Shown here: piece after piece, positions 16,123-23,776 of the stretch
How positions within the stretch are numbered: position 1 is the first letter of the stretch
How the letters are laid out: every line of letters begins with the position of its first letter
Assembly (NCBI GenBank): GCA_900547955.1
Contig: URIR01000027.1
Location: 1-25,713 of the forward strand
Reading direction: 5' to 3'
DNA: 25,713 nt
Source: an uncultured Eubacteriales bacterium
GTDB lineage: Bacteria; Bacillota; Clostridia; Christensenellales; QALW01
Made by a program: the position numbers and the translations under genes
The notes under the pieces: generated by a model
Told to the model about the DNA's origin: nothing
The model's input: the letters and a program-made list of their open reading frames with translations, nothing else
Databases searched by the model: none

Positions 16123-16317
16123 ATGTACAAATGCGAGCTGTATGAGGTAGATATCAATAATGCCGGAACTATGTACGGCATAAAATGCGGAGACGAATGC
16201 CGTTTGGTTTCATTCAGTCTGAAAAAGGTAGAAAAGATAATGCAAAACTGCAATCAATACGGTATAGATCCCATACATCTAAGCGAAATTATTGAGGACG
16301 AGATGCTGGAGGATTAA
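16123..16317 (+). CDS. Small Cys protein, paralogue A (DUF6514-like)
   Basis: The 64-residue product begins MYKCELYEV. ATG 16123 is chosen because it gives the start shared with three paralogues and has GGGAGG 10 nt upstream; an in-frame extension to 16003 would read through the promoter. Features shared with the other copies are C4, YGIKCG, CNQYG and IDPIHLSEIIED. The C-terminal PxHLxxxIED motif resembles what I recall of clostridial DUF6514 proteins, whose function is unknown. Three invariant cysteines and one histidine could bind metal or form disulfides. There is no signal peptide or membrane helix. It lies 8 kb from the other copies and its stop codon overlaps the base of cloverleaf 3. 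Confidence 0.82.
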   Translation: MYKCELYEVDINNAGTMYGIKCGDECRLVSFSLKKVEKIMQNCNQYGIDPIHLSEIIEDEMLED

Positions 16318-16483
16318 AAAATCTGCAAGGGCGATGGGGCGCGACGCCGGCGGCCGAAGGCCGCCGGGGCCGAACCGCAGGTTCGGCCAGCGGCAAGCGA
16401 AGCTTGCCGCGCGTCGCGCCCCGGGCGCATGTCCCAAGCTGAAAGCTTGGGACATGCGCCATAAACGCACCCACAGACTTTTT
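16316..16483. repeat. Cloverleaf palindrome 3 with adjacent fourth hairpin
   Basis: A 12-bp stem GGGGCGCGACGC (16336-16347) with 16411-16422 encloses three perfect arms: 16348-16355/16359-16366, 16368-16376/16380-16388 and 16390-16398/16402-16410, with loops GAA, GCA and GAA. A 17-bp hairpin follows (16424-16440/16444-16460, loop GAA). An outermost imperfect stem joins AAAAAATCTG (16316-16325) with CAGACTTTTT (16474-16483). Its A-C mismatches would be G-U in minus-strand RNA. T-tracts at both ends suit a bidirectional terminator between small gene A and the converging CapA gene. Bases 16336-16460 are nearly identical to cloverleaf 4b. Confidence 0.93.
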
Positions 16484-16495
16484 AACCGATAAAAA

Positions 16496-17863
16496 TCATT
16501 CCAGTTCCGCTTTAACCGCGCCGTCTCCTATTGTCTGTTCCACAAGCTTTGTGGCATTCAGACATTTCTGCCAGTCCTCCTGGCCAGCAAAGATAGCCGG
16601 CGCCTCTCCGGAATATTCATCCGGCGCTATAACGGAATAATGCACATTACCATTTTGGTCGGCATATTTATATATATAAGTAGTAATATACTCCACGCTA
16701 TCCAACTCTATTTCATTTGTATATACATTTCTGGACACCCTTATATTAAATATAGCTCCAGCCTGAGTCCTATCCTGATTTAAATCATACTGGTCAGCGA
16801 AAAAATTGCCCAGCGAATACATAACAGCAACCTTCTTTTCCCTGCCATTCACCTGAACAGTCTTAACTGTAACAGGCTGAACCATATGAGGCCGCGTGCC
16901 CATAATAATGTCTGCGCCCGATTCCAGCGCTAATTGAGCCAGTTGTCTTTGCTCCGCGCTCTGACTGTAAGTATATTCGGTTCCCCAATGCAGAGAAAGC
17001 ACTATTAATTCTGCGCCCGCCTCCCTACACGCGCTAATATCCCTGCTGATATTTTCCGCTGTTTTTTGCACGTCTCCCCAATCTATCATTTTCATAGCAA
17101 AGCTTAAATATTCTTCAGGCATATGCACGTCCATATTATTTGTTCCGTCCGAATAAGCTATAACGCCAACTTTTATCCCGTTTACATCTTTTATATAATA
17201 CTCATCCGCTTCCTCCGCCGAAGCGTATGTTCCAATTGAATCCAAACCCGCTTCAGCTAAGGCCTGCTTAGTAGAAACCAGACCGCTGGCTAATTTATCA
17301 AACGCGCGGTCGTTAGCTGTTATAACATTTGTAATTCCGGCGTTTTTAAGCGCCTCCGCTATACTTTCGGGATAATTAAACAGCGGATAGCCGGAGTAAT
17401 CTCCTCCTCCTTCTATGACTCCTTCAAGATTGGCAAATACCATATCGCCCGTCAGGTATTTTTTAATATCCTTAAAATACTCGTCAAAGGCATAGCCTTC
17501 CTGTTCAGCGCTTGAAAGCACAGACGAATGCAGCACAACGTCGCCTGTAAATTGTATAAGAGCGCTCTGCTCTGGGTAAACCGGTTCACTAGAAACAGGA
17601 AATTGCGTCGTTAAAGAAGGCTCCGACGAAGCAGAGGGTACTGTTGCAGAGGCTGTGGGCGCGGTGGTTCCCACAGGAGGAAATGTGATATAGCCGCCGT
17701 GCGCATCCGTTCCCGTCTGCCCGGATGTTCGCCCGGCCTCCGGAGAACCGCCTTTAAAGGCCAAAGTACATAAAACTATAAAAATTATAATAAGCACGGC
17801 TGCGCATGAGAAAAAGATAAAATACGCTTTTTTCTGCCTGCTTTGAAAATCAGTTGCTTTCAT
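16496..17863 (-). CDS. CapA family metallophosphatase-like membrane protein
   Basis: The 455-residue product has an N-terminal transmembrane anchor (about 13-36), a Ser/Thr/Pro-rich linker (about 38-95) and an extracellular CapA/PgsA-like domain of the calcineurin-like fold. Motifs seen are FTGDVVLHSSVL (about 104-115), FANLEGVIE, NVITANDRAFD (the family usually has NNH where ND is seen here), VIAYSDG, LSLHWGTEY, GTRPHMVQPV and YSLGNF. Homologues act in poly-gamma-glutamate or capsule export, but no other pgs/cap gene is nearby. The exact role here is therefore open. The ribosome site is weak. A TATAAT lies about 40 nt upstream on the minus strand. The gene is framed by cloverleaf 3 after its stop and cloverleaf 4 before its start. 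Confidence 0.9.
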   Translation of the reverse strand: MKATDFQSRQKKAYFIFFSCAAVLIIIFIVLCTLAFKGGSPEAGRTSGQTGTDAHGGYITFPPVGTTAPTASATVPSASSEPSLTTQFPVSSEPVYPEQSALIQFTGDVVLHSSVLSSAEQEGYAFDEYFKDIKKYLTGDMVFANLEGVIEGGGDYSGYPLFNYPESIAEALKNAGITNVITANDRAFDKLASGLVSTKQALAEAGLDSIGTYASAEEADEYYIKDVNGIKVGVIAYSDGTNNMDVHMPEEYLSFAMKMIDWGDVQKTAENISRDISACREAGAELIVLSLHWGTEYTYSQSAEQRQLAQLALESGADIIMGTRPHMVQPVTVKTVQVNGREKKVAVMYSLGNFFADQYDLNQDRTQAGAIFNIRVSRNVYTNEIELDSVEYITTYIYKYADQNGNVHYSVIAPDEYSGEAPAIFAGQEDWQKCLNATKLVEQTIGDGAVKAELE

Positions 17864-17969
17864 TTGTCCGTAATTTAAAAATCCTTTGCTGTTTTATACA
17901 TTTAATTATAACACATTCAAAAAAATTTTAAAACAGATTAATGCTTAACGACTTAAAGTGCAAAATTAC

Positions 17970-17990
17970 AAGCGCCCCAAAGGGGCGCTT
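17970..17990. repeat. Hairpin at the distal edge of the cloverleaf 4 cluster
   Basis: AAGCGCCCC pairs with GGGGCGCTT around an AAA loop. A similar hairpin, AAGCGCCTC/GAGGCGCTT (18236-18244, 18248-18256), closes the other edge of the cluster 5 nt from the SGNH stop codon. Confidence 0.7.
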
Positions 17991-17993
17991 AGC

Positions 17994-18101
17994 GCGCCAT
18001 GTGTCCAGGCGGCGTTTGCGGCCCTTCGGGCCGCGGGCCGGGCTGAAAAGCCCGGCCCGGCAGGCGGAACGCCTGCCAAACGCCGCCTGGATACATGGCG
18101 C
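17994..18101. repeat. Cloverleaf palindrome 4a
   Basis: A 24-bp outer stem (17994-18017 with 18078-18101) contains a single G-T pair. It encloses three perfect arms with no unpaired junction base: GCGGCCC/GGGCCGC (18018-18024, 18028-18034), GGGCCGGGCT/AGCCCGGCCC (18035-18044, 18049-18058) and GGCAGGCG/CGCCTGCC (18059-18066, 18070-18077). Its sequence is unlike cloverleaf 4b, which starts five bases later. Confidence 0.93.
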
Positions 18102-18105
18102 CAAA

Positions 18106-18256
18106 GGGGGCGCGACGCCGGCGGCCAAAGGCCGCCGGGGCCGAACCGCAGGTTCGGCCAGCGGCAAGCGAAGCTTGCCGCGCGTCGCGCCCCCCGGGCG
18201 CATGTCCCAAGCCTTCGGCTTGGGACATGCGCCGTAAGCGCCTCATAGAGGCGCTT
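18106..18256. repeat. Cloverleaf palindrome 4b, with flanking hairpins
   Basis: A 13-bp stem (18106-18118 with 18182-18194) encloses arms 18119-18126/18130-18137, 18139-18147/18151-18159 and 18161-18169/18173-18181. A 17-bp hairpin (18197-18213/18217-18233) and the edge hairpin at 18236-18256 follow. It is nearly identical to 16336-16460. The differences are a loop base, an added G balanced by added C in the outer stem, and a closing T-A pair changed to C-G with its loop GAA changed to TTC. It ends 5 nt from the SGNH gene's stop codon. Confidence 0.93.
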
Positions 18257-18261
18257 AACGC

Positions 18262-19386
18262 TCAATAGCAGCTTTTATCATAATCCACCAGCAGCGCCAA
18301 AGTATTAGCCGAATATACCCTAGTCGTCCAATCGTTAGGATGCGTTACCCCATTACCGCATATGGCCGCATGGTCCTTCCGCACAGCTATATCATTTAAG
18401 CAATTAAATATATTGCAATAGGCTACGCCTTCCCTCTCCAGATTTTTTTGAGGAGCAACCAAATCGGGAGTATAGGTAACATGCCCGGAAAAATAATTCG
18501 CCAATATAGGCCCCATTAATATAACCTCGCAGCCCGGGCATTTTTTACGCACAGCTTCAATCATATATTCTAAACGACTGATTATATCTTTAATACTAAA
18601 GCCAGCGCCGCAGTCGTTGTTGCCAAAGCCTAAAAGCAGCAAATCCGGATTATGCTCCAAAACCCTTTCCTGTAAATTCTCTACGCCCCAGGTGCTGGCC
18701 GTACCGCCCACGGCATTGTTTACTAAAGCTATATCCGCGCCGTAAATCCTCTGCAGCTCCCGCCTGACTATCTCGGGATAGGAAGGCATAAAGGGCTCCC
18801 GATTATACCAACTGCTGGTATCCGCTCCCGTATGCGAGCTGTCCCCGTAAACCACAAATTTTATATTGTCCTTCTGAGTAAGCCGCTCTATTGTCCTGGG
18901 AAGCAGGGCAGGCTTATAGCTCTCATTATATCCCATCCATTCCCTTGGTTCATAAACATAAGTTATATTTAAAGCCTTTTCCCAGAAAAAAGGTCCTTCG
19001 CAGTATAGGCAGCTTCCTATCTGTGCGCGCTTCAATTTGTCAAAGCCGTTAGGCGCGCCGGGCACAGGCTTTAAGCCCTCTCCCCGCAAATCAGACAATT
19101 CAAAATACGGTATGCCCGAGCCCTCCAAAAGCTCCAGAGTCTGCGTAAAATCGTCCCAACGCCAGTCCCGTCCCTCAATATATTCAGTCTTTAAATCATT
19201 GCTCCTAAGCGCTATTATCCGCTCCGGCTTAAAAAGCAGTCGTCCCCTTATATGGCCCCCCACATTAATAAAGCATACCGATTCGTTATACATAACGTTT
19301 CCCATCCAAAACGGTCGGGCCAAAGTAGGTAAATCATATCTCTCCTGTACGTCCTGAGGCTCCTCATAACAAAAAAACTGTTTCAT
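18262..19386 (-). CDS. SGNH/GDSL hydrolase
   Basis: The 374-residue product has two parts: an N-terminal beta-rich region (about 1-170) and a C-terminal SGNH hydrolase domain. Block I is VVYGDSSHTGADTS (nucleophile S183), block II is NNAVGGTAS (G227 region), block III is GFGNNDCG (N256/N257) and block V is GVTHPNDW (H349). All four catalytic blocks are therefore present. There is no signal peptide, so it is probably intracellular. Beta-domain plus SGNH architectures are common in carbohydrate or acyl esterases, but the substrate is unknown. GAAGGA lies 6 nt before the ATG. It is the last gene before cloverleaf cluster 4 and probably separate from yajC, which ends at a terminator. Confidence 0.87.
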   Translation of the reverse strand: MKQFFCYEEPQDVQERYDLPTLARPFWMGNVMYNESVCFINVGGHIRGRLLFKPERIIALRSNDLKTEYIEGRDWRWDDFTQTLELLEGSGIPYFELSDLRGEGLKPVPGAPNGFDKLKRAQIGSCLYCEGPFFWEKALNITYVYEPREWMGYNESYKPALLPRTIERLTQKDNIKFVVYGDSSHTGADTSSWYNREPFMPSYPEIVRRELQRIYGADIALVNNAVGGTASTWGVENLQERVLEHNPDLLLLGFGNNDCGAGFSIKDIISRLEYMIEAVRKKCPGCEVILMGPILANYFSGHVTYTPDLVAPQKNLEREGVAYCNIFNCLNDIAVRKDHAAICGNGVTHPNDWTTRVYSANTLALLVDYDKSCY

Positions 19387-19421
19387 AATTTATCCTTCTT
19401 CCTATACTGCATACCATATGA

Positions 19422-19454
19422 AAATAAAAAGGACAGCTTAAAAAAACCGTCCTT
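19422..19454 (-). terminator. Terminator after yajC
   Basis: On the minus strand AAGGAC (19454-19449) pairs with GTCCTT (19434-19429), followed by TTTATTTTC. Confidence 0.7.
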
Positions 19455-19470
19455 GCAATAAATATAACTA

Positions 19471-19836
19471 TTACTGCTTGTCAGCGTTCATGTCCGCTTC
19501 CTTTTTGCTCATATCCTCAGTATCGTCGTCGTATTCCACAACCGCTACATACTGAGTATTAAATACAAGCGGCGTCTTGGAAGAGCCTATTTCAATGGTA
19601 ACAACGTCGTCCCCCACCTCGCTGACCGTGCCGTAAATGCCGCAGCTCATCATAACCCTGTCTCCAACCTTAAGATTCTTGCGGCGCTCAGCCATCATCT
19701 TATTATACTTTCTCTGCTTTCTCCCGCTGAACCACATAAGCGCAATAAAAAGCGCCATTATAACCACCATGGTTATAAGCCCCTGATACGGGCTCGCGCT
19801 GGTAGAACCCGATGCAAGCAATCCGAACATATTCAT
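19471..19836 (-). CDS. yajC: Preprotein translocase subunit YajC
   Basis: This accessory subunit of the Sec translocase has one transmembrane helix (about 18-40). The characteristic cytoplasmic segment follows: SGRKQRKYNKMMAERRKNLKVGDRV in part, then a small beta domain GIYGTVSEVGDDVVTIEIG. The 121-residue length is normal, with an acidic C-terminal tail. AGGTGAGG lies 5 nt before ATG 19836. It follows tgt by 65 bp in the same direction, the common tgt-yajC arrangement, and a terminator lies just after its stop. Confidence 0.94.
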   Translation of the reverse strand: MNMFGLLASGSTSASPYQGLITMVVIMALFIALMWFSGRKQRKYNKMMAERRKNLKVGDRVMMSCGIYGTVSEVGDDVVTIEIGSSKTPLVFNTQYVAVVEYDDDTEDMSKKEADMNADKQ

Positions 19837-19901
19837 TCTTACCTCACCTTTCAGTATATTAGAATAATTTTAATTGATTTTACGCTTTTACGCAACTAAA
19901 A

Positions 19902-21026
19902 TCACACATCATAGCCGTATTTTACAAAAAATTCATTTCTGAAATCGCCCAATCTGTCCTCATATATGGCCTGCTTAATCTTTTTTGTCAAATTAATAAG
20001 AAAATAAAGATTATGATAGCTGGCCAGACGCGCCCCCAATATCTCCCCCGCTTTAAACAGATGACGGATATAAGCGCGCGTGTAATTACGGCAGGCGTAG
20101 CAGTCGCATTCAGGGTCTACAGGCGTAAAATCCTGAGCGTACTGCGCATTCCGTATGACCAGTCTGCCCCGGCTTGTCATAAATGTGCCGTTGCGGGCTA
20201 TACGGGTGGGCAGCACACAGTCCATCATATCCACTCCCCGCATAAAGCCCTCCACCAGGCAGTCGGGCGAGCCTACTCCCATAAGATAGCGCGGCCTGTC
20301 CTTAGGAAGATAAGGCATGATTGCCTCCAGCATTTCATACATTATATCCTTAGGCTCACCTACGCTCAGCCCTCCTATGGCTATGCCGGGCAAATCCATA
20401 GCCGCAGTAGCTTTGGCGCTCTCAATGCGCAAATCCTTATACATTCCGCCCTGCACTATGCCGAAAAGCGCCTGGTCGTCCCTTGTCCAGGCTCTTTTGC
20501 ATCTTTCCAGCCAGCGCAGCGTTCTCTCCATGGCCCCGGCTATCTCATTATAATCTGCCGGATAAGGCGAGCATACGTCAAAGGCCATCATAATATCCGA
20601 GCCCAGCGCCGTCTGTACTTCTATTGATACCTCAGGCGAAAGAAACCGCTTTGAACCGTCTATATGCGATTGAAACGATACTCCCTCTTCTCTTATTTTG
20701 CGCAGAGCTGCCAGGGAAAACACCTGAAAGCCGCCGCTGTCCGTCAAAATAGGCCTGTCCCAATGCATGAATTTATGCAGTCCGCCTGCGCTTCGGATTA
20801 GCTCGGGTCCCGGCCTCAAAAAAAGATGATAGGTATTGGATAGAATTATCTGAGCGTTCAACTCCTTTAATTCCTCCGGAGACATAGCTTTAACCGTCGC
20901 CTGCGTGCCCACCGGCATAAATACAGGCGTCTCAATTGCGCCGTGAGGAGTAGCAAAACGCCCTATTCTGGCGCCCGTCTGCTTACATTCTTTAATTATT
21001 TCATATTTAAACTTATTCGTATGCAT
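19902..21026 (-). CDS. tgt: tRNA-guanine transglycosylase
   Basis: This cytoplasmic enzyme exchanges guanine-34 of GUN-anticodon tRNAs for the queuosine precursor preQ1. The 374-residue product shows TDSGGFQVFS (D96), HIDGSKRFLSPE, FGIVQGG (about 188-194), GVDMMDCVLPTR (nucleophile D266) and the zinc site CDCYAC (C307, C309, C312) with a later histidine (SYH, H338). All hallmark residues are present. The ribosome site is weak (GGGACACAGG). queA, the usual upstream partner, is absent; tgt has its own promoter. Confidence 0.97.
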   Translation of the reverse strand: MHTNKFKYEIIKECKQTGARIGRFATPHGAIETPVFMPVGTQATVKAMSPEELKELNAQIILSNTYHLFLRPGPELIRSAGGLHKFMHWDRPILTDSGGFQVFSLAALRKIREEGVSFQSHIDGSKRFLSPEVSIEVQTALGSDIMMAFDVCSPYPADYNEIAGAMERTLRWLERCKRAWTRDDQALFGIVQGGMYKDLRIESAKATAAMDLPGIAIGGLSVGEPKDIMYEMLEAIMPYLPKDRPRYLMGVGSPDCLVEGFMRGVDMMDCVLPTRIARNGTFMTSRGRLVIRNAQYAQDFTPVDPECDCYACRNYTRAYIRHLFKAGEILGARLASYHNLYFLINLTKKIKQAIYEDRLGDFRNEFFVKYGYDV

Positions 21027-21145
21027 GCCTGTGTCCCATTAAAAATTTTCTGCGCCCTTCTAAGCGCCGTATATCTTAACGCAGGAAGAATCCAAGCCAT
21101 CCAAAACAGGTACTGCGCCCTGCCTTTATTTCTAAACGCCTTCAT

Positions 21146-21174
21146 ATTATAATGCCCGCGCGAATACAAGTCAA
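21146..21174 (-). promoter_or_regulatory. Promoter of tgt-yajC
   Basis: On the minus strand TTGACT (21174-21169) and TATAAT (21151-21146) are 17 bp apart, giving a leader of about 110 nt. Confidence 0.85.
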
Positions 21175-21310
21175 GCCCCGCCGGGCCAAGCCCGTTTGAA
21201 TAATACCGCCGTTTATAAAGCCAGCCGTTTATTTGTCACACGCGCCCCGGCAGCCGCATATATAAATATCAGCGGCAAAAACTGCCTATATATTATAAGA
21301 GGTGATGAAA

Positions 21311-21778
21311 TTGCGATTCAGGGGAAGACCTCAGTATTTTTTTCAGCAGCCGGAAACGCGGCCAGCCGTTTCCACCCAGGCGCCAGATGAACCGGGATAT
21401 CTGCTGCTACAGGTTTCAACCGCCCAGGGCGCCATTCCCATTCCCGGAGCCTCCATAGTAATTTCCATTGGAAACGACCTAATTTATAACATAACTACTG
21501 ACAGCGCCGGAAAAAGCATAACAATGACTATCAACGCTCCTTCGCCCGAATTTTCCCAGCATCCCGGAGAAGAGACAAGGCCCTATTCCACCTGCGACGC
21601 CACCGTCTATTTTCCCGGATATTATACGAACATTTATAAGAACGTACAGATATTCCCGGGGATAACCTCCCTGCAGAACGTTTTTCTTATCCCGCTGCCC
21701 GAGGGCCAGCGCAACGAACGGCTGACTATAGTCTATGACGCCAGCCCGCACAGCTTATATGAGGAAGGAGCTGAATAA
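21311..21778 (+). CDS. Predicted beta-sandwich protein, first gene of the peptidoglycan-binding operon
   Basis: The product has about 155 residues without a signal peptide or membrane helix. After a Pro/Gln-rich start (RGRPQYFFQQPETRP) comes a region resembling carboxypeptidase-regulatory or prealbumin-like beta domains: GYLLLQVSTAQGAIPIPGASIVI, then DSAGKSITMTINAP, ATVYFPGYYTNIYKNVQIFPG and VFLIPLP. The start is ambiguous: GTG 21302 and ATG 21305 lie inside or against the SD AGAGGTGAT, while TTG 21311 has good spacing and is preferred. The gene ends 5 nt before the SpoIID-like gene. The fold is inferred from strand pattern only. Confidence 0.75.
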   Translation: MRFRGRPQYFFQQPETRPAVSTQAPDEPGYLLLQVSTAQGAIPIPGASIVISIGNDLIYNITTDSAGKSITMTINAPSPEFSQHPGEETRPYSTCDATVYFPGYYTNIYKNVQIFPGITSLQNVFLIPLPEGQRNERLTIVYDASPHSLYEEGAE

Positions 21779-21783
21779 GCATT

Positions 21784-23199
21784 ATGCCCATAGTGCCCTA
21801 TGTGCCCGTAGACATAACCGTTCATCTGGGACGTCCCGACAGGGATGCGCGCAACGTAACGGTCAGCTTTCCCGATTACATAAAAAATGTCGCTTCAAGC
21901 GAAATATATCCTACCTGGCCTGACGCGGCCATAAGAGCCAATATTTACTGCCAAATTTCCTTCGCCCTGAACCGCATATATACCGAATGGTATCCCAGCC
22001 AGGGCTACGATTTTGATATAACAAGCTCTACCGCCTTTGACCAATTCTTTGTAGAGGGGCGGGATATCTTTGAAAATATCAGCGTTATAGTAGACGAAAT
22101 CTTCAATAATTATCTGCGGCGGCCTGGCCAGCTTCAGCCTTTTTTTGCACAGTACTGCAACGGGGTTTCAGTTACCTGCGCCGGACTGTCTCAATGGGGC
22201 ACGGTAGACCTTGCCAAGCGGGGCTTTACCCCCTATCAGATACTTACATATTATTACGGAGACAATTTAGAGATTGTATACGACGCGCCCATATACCGCG
22301 ACGCGCCCAGTTATCCAGGCACAGCTCTTAGACTGGGAGATCGCGGAGACAACGTAAGGCTTATCCAGCGCCGCTTAAACGCCGTAAGCACCAATTACCC
22401 AAGCATAAATAAAGTAGAGGTAGACGGCGTATTCGGAGAAAAAACCCAGGAGGCCGTAAAGAAATTCCAAGATATTTTTGAGCTTACGCCTGACGGAATA
22501 GTAGGCAAGGCAACCTGGTACAAATTAGGATTTGTCACAGCCAACGTTCTGAGGCTGGCCGAATTAGATTCCATAGGTCTCTCCTTCACGGACGAATCCC
22601 AGCAGTTTCAAAGGGAGCTTTCTCTGGGAAGCGCGGGCAACGACGTAAGGACCATGCAATATTTTCTCAACACTATAGCAGAATTTATACAAGCCGTGCA
22701 GCCTTCTCCTATAAACGGTACTTTCGACCAGGCTACGCAAAACTCCCTTATTTCCTTTCAGCGTCTTAAAAATCTGCCTCAGACCGGCGTACTGACCCTA
22801 CCCGTCTTTGAAAGCCTGTATAACGAATTTGTCGGTATAATTCTCTCCATTCCGCGCTCATACGGTGGCTTTGACGCGGCGCCCTATCCAGGCTTTATAT
22901 TACGGCTGGGCATGACCGGCCGGGAAGTTGAAGCGCTGAACGTATACCTGTTGCAGATTGCGCAGGTATTTCCCGAAATTCCCCGTATTATTCCGGACGA
23001 CGTATTCAGCACATATACCAGAGACGCGGTAATAGCCTTTCAAAATCTGTTCGGCTTAACGCCGGACGGTCTGGTAGGACCTGAAACCTGGAATAAAATT
23101 GCCGAGGTTTATACTGATATAGTCCTAAGCAATATCCGGCAAAGAGAGCAGGCGCCGGGCACAGTTCTTATGCAAACGCAGGAAATGGAGGCATTATAA
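21784..23199 (+). CDS. SpoIID-like protein with three peptidoglycan-binding domains
   Basis: The 471-residue product has an N-terminal SpoIID/LytB-like domain (about 30-175). SEIYPTW (E40) may correspond to the catalytic-glutamate region of SpoIID, followed by AAIRANIYCQISFALNR and the C-terminal GLSQWGTVDLAKRGFTPYQIL. Three PG_binding_1 domains follow at about 178-250, 278-350 and 370-450, each with the LRLGDRG...IQRRLN, DGVFGEKTQEAVKKFQ or TPDGIVGKATW pattern. SpoIID is a lytic transglycosylase of spore engulfment. This protein has no signal peptide, which is odd for a wall enzyme. GGAAGGAG lies about 13 nt before the ATG, overlapping the preceding gene's end. Confidence 0.88.
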   Translation: MPIVPYVPVDITVHLGRPDRDARNVTVSFPDYIKNVASSEIYPTWPDAAIRANIYCQISFALNRIYTEWYPSQGYDFDITSSTAFDQFFVEGRDIFENISVIVDEIFNNYLRRPGQLQPFFAQYCNGVSVTCAGLSQWGTVDLAKRGFTPYQILTYYYGDNLEIVYDAPIYRDAPSYPGTALRLGDRGDNVRLIQRRLNAVSTNYPSINKVEVDGVFGEKTQEAVKKFQDIFELTPDGIVGKATWYKLGFVTANVLRLAELDSIGLSFTDESQQFQRELSLGSAGNDVRTMQYFLNTIAEFIQAVQPSPINGTFDQATQNSLISFQRLKNLPQTGVLTLPVFESLYNEFVGIILSIPRSYGGFDAAPYPGFILRLGMTGREVEALNVYLLQIAQVFPEIPRIIPDDVFSTYTRDAVIAFQNLFGLTPDGLVGPETWNKIAEVYTDIVLSNIRQREQAPGTVLMQTQEMEAL

Positions 23200-23759
23200 T
23201 GTCTGAAAATCAATCGCAGTTAAAGCAAATCGAATATCAGAGAGCCGTAAGGGATTTGCAATCCTTTCTGCGCGCTCTCAGCTACACCTATGTTACAATT
23301 CCATTTCTGGCAAGCGACGGAATTTTCGGCAGCCGCACCAAAAAGGCTGTAGAGGAATTTCAGCAGCTCATGTCATTGCCGGTAACAGGAGTGGTGGATA
23401 CTCAAACCTGGAACTCTATAATCCAGGAAATGAATGCCGCCCAACAAATTAAGGGCGCTGCCGCGCCCGCCTCCTTTTTCCCCAGGCTAGGCGCTTTTGC
23501 CAGAGGCGACAGCGGCGAAGCGGTTTATGCCGCCCAAATAATGCTTAAAAGCCTCTCGGAGCTTTATGCTAATCTTTTGGATGTGGATATAAACGGAAAA
23601 ATGGACCAAAAAACCATAAGCGCGCTGGAGAATTTACAGGAAAAAAGCAATTCGGAGGTTTGCGGAGAATTGAACAAGGAAACCTGGGGACACCTCTGCC
23701 GCTTATACCAGCTGCATTTAGACCTTATTCATCCGCTGCATCCCAGGCATAAAAAATAA
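23199..23759 (+). CDS. Peptidoglycan-binding protein with two PG_binding_1 domains
   Basis: The 186-residue product overlaps the SpoIID-like gene by one base (TAATG), indicating translational coupling; GGAGG also lies upstream inside the preceding gene. Domain one (about 12-75) contains VRDLQSFLRALS, SDGIFGSRTKKAVEEFQ and VTGVVDTQTW. Domain two (about 95-175) is more diverged, with RGDSGEAVYAAQIMLKSL, DINGKMDQKTISALENLQ and LNKETWGHL. No signal peptide or catalytic domain is visible. It probably works with the preceding two gene products on spore or cell-wall peptidoglycan. Confidence 0.88.
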   Translation: MSENQSQLKQIEYQRAVRDLQSFLRALSYTYVTIPFLASDGIFGSRTKKAVEEFQQLMSLPVTGVVDTQTWNSIIQEMNAAQQIKGAAAPASFFPRLGAFARGDSGEAVYAAQIMLKSLSELYANLLDVDINGKMDQKTISALENLQEKSNSEVCGELNKETWGHLCRLYQLHLDLIHPLHPRHKK

Positions 23760-23776
23760 CGCCCGAGGCGTTCTTT
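23758..23776 (+). terminator. Short hairpin at the operon end, weak terminator
   Basis: AACGCC pairs with GGCGTT around a CGA loop and is followed by CTTT. It starts inside the stop codon. The T-tract is short, so cloverleaf 5, 130 nt on, may complete termination. Confidence 0.45.

Noticed and set aside
16279..16492. Short ORFs on both strands across cloverleaf 3
   Set aside because: Same reason: translation of palindrome arms, no start signals.
16316..18256. Integron attC sites
   Set aside because: attC sites form a single imperfect hairpin with extrahelical bases and R-box GTTRRRY motifs; these elements are perfectly paired cloverleaves, and no integrase gene is present.
17928..18265. Several overlapping ORFs of 85-99 codons on both strands
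   Set aside because: They are read through the cloverleaf 4 cluster; the GC-rich palindromes lack stops by composition, and none has a ribosome site.
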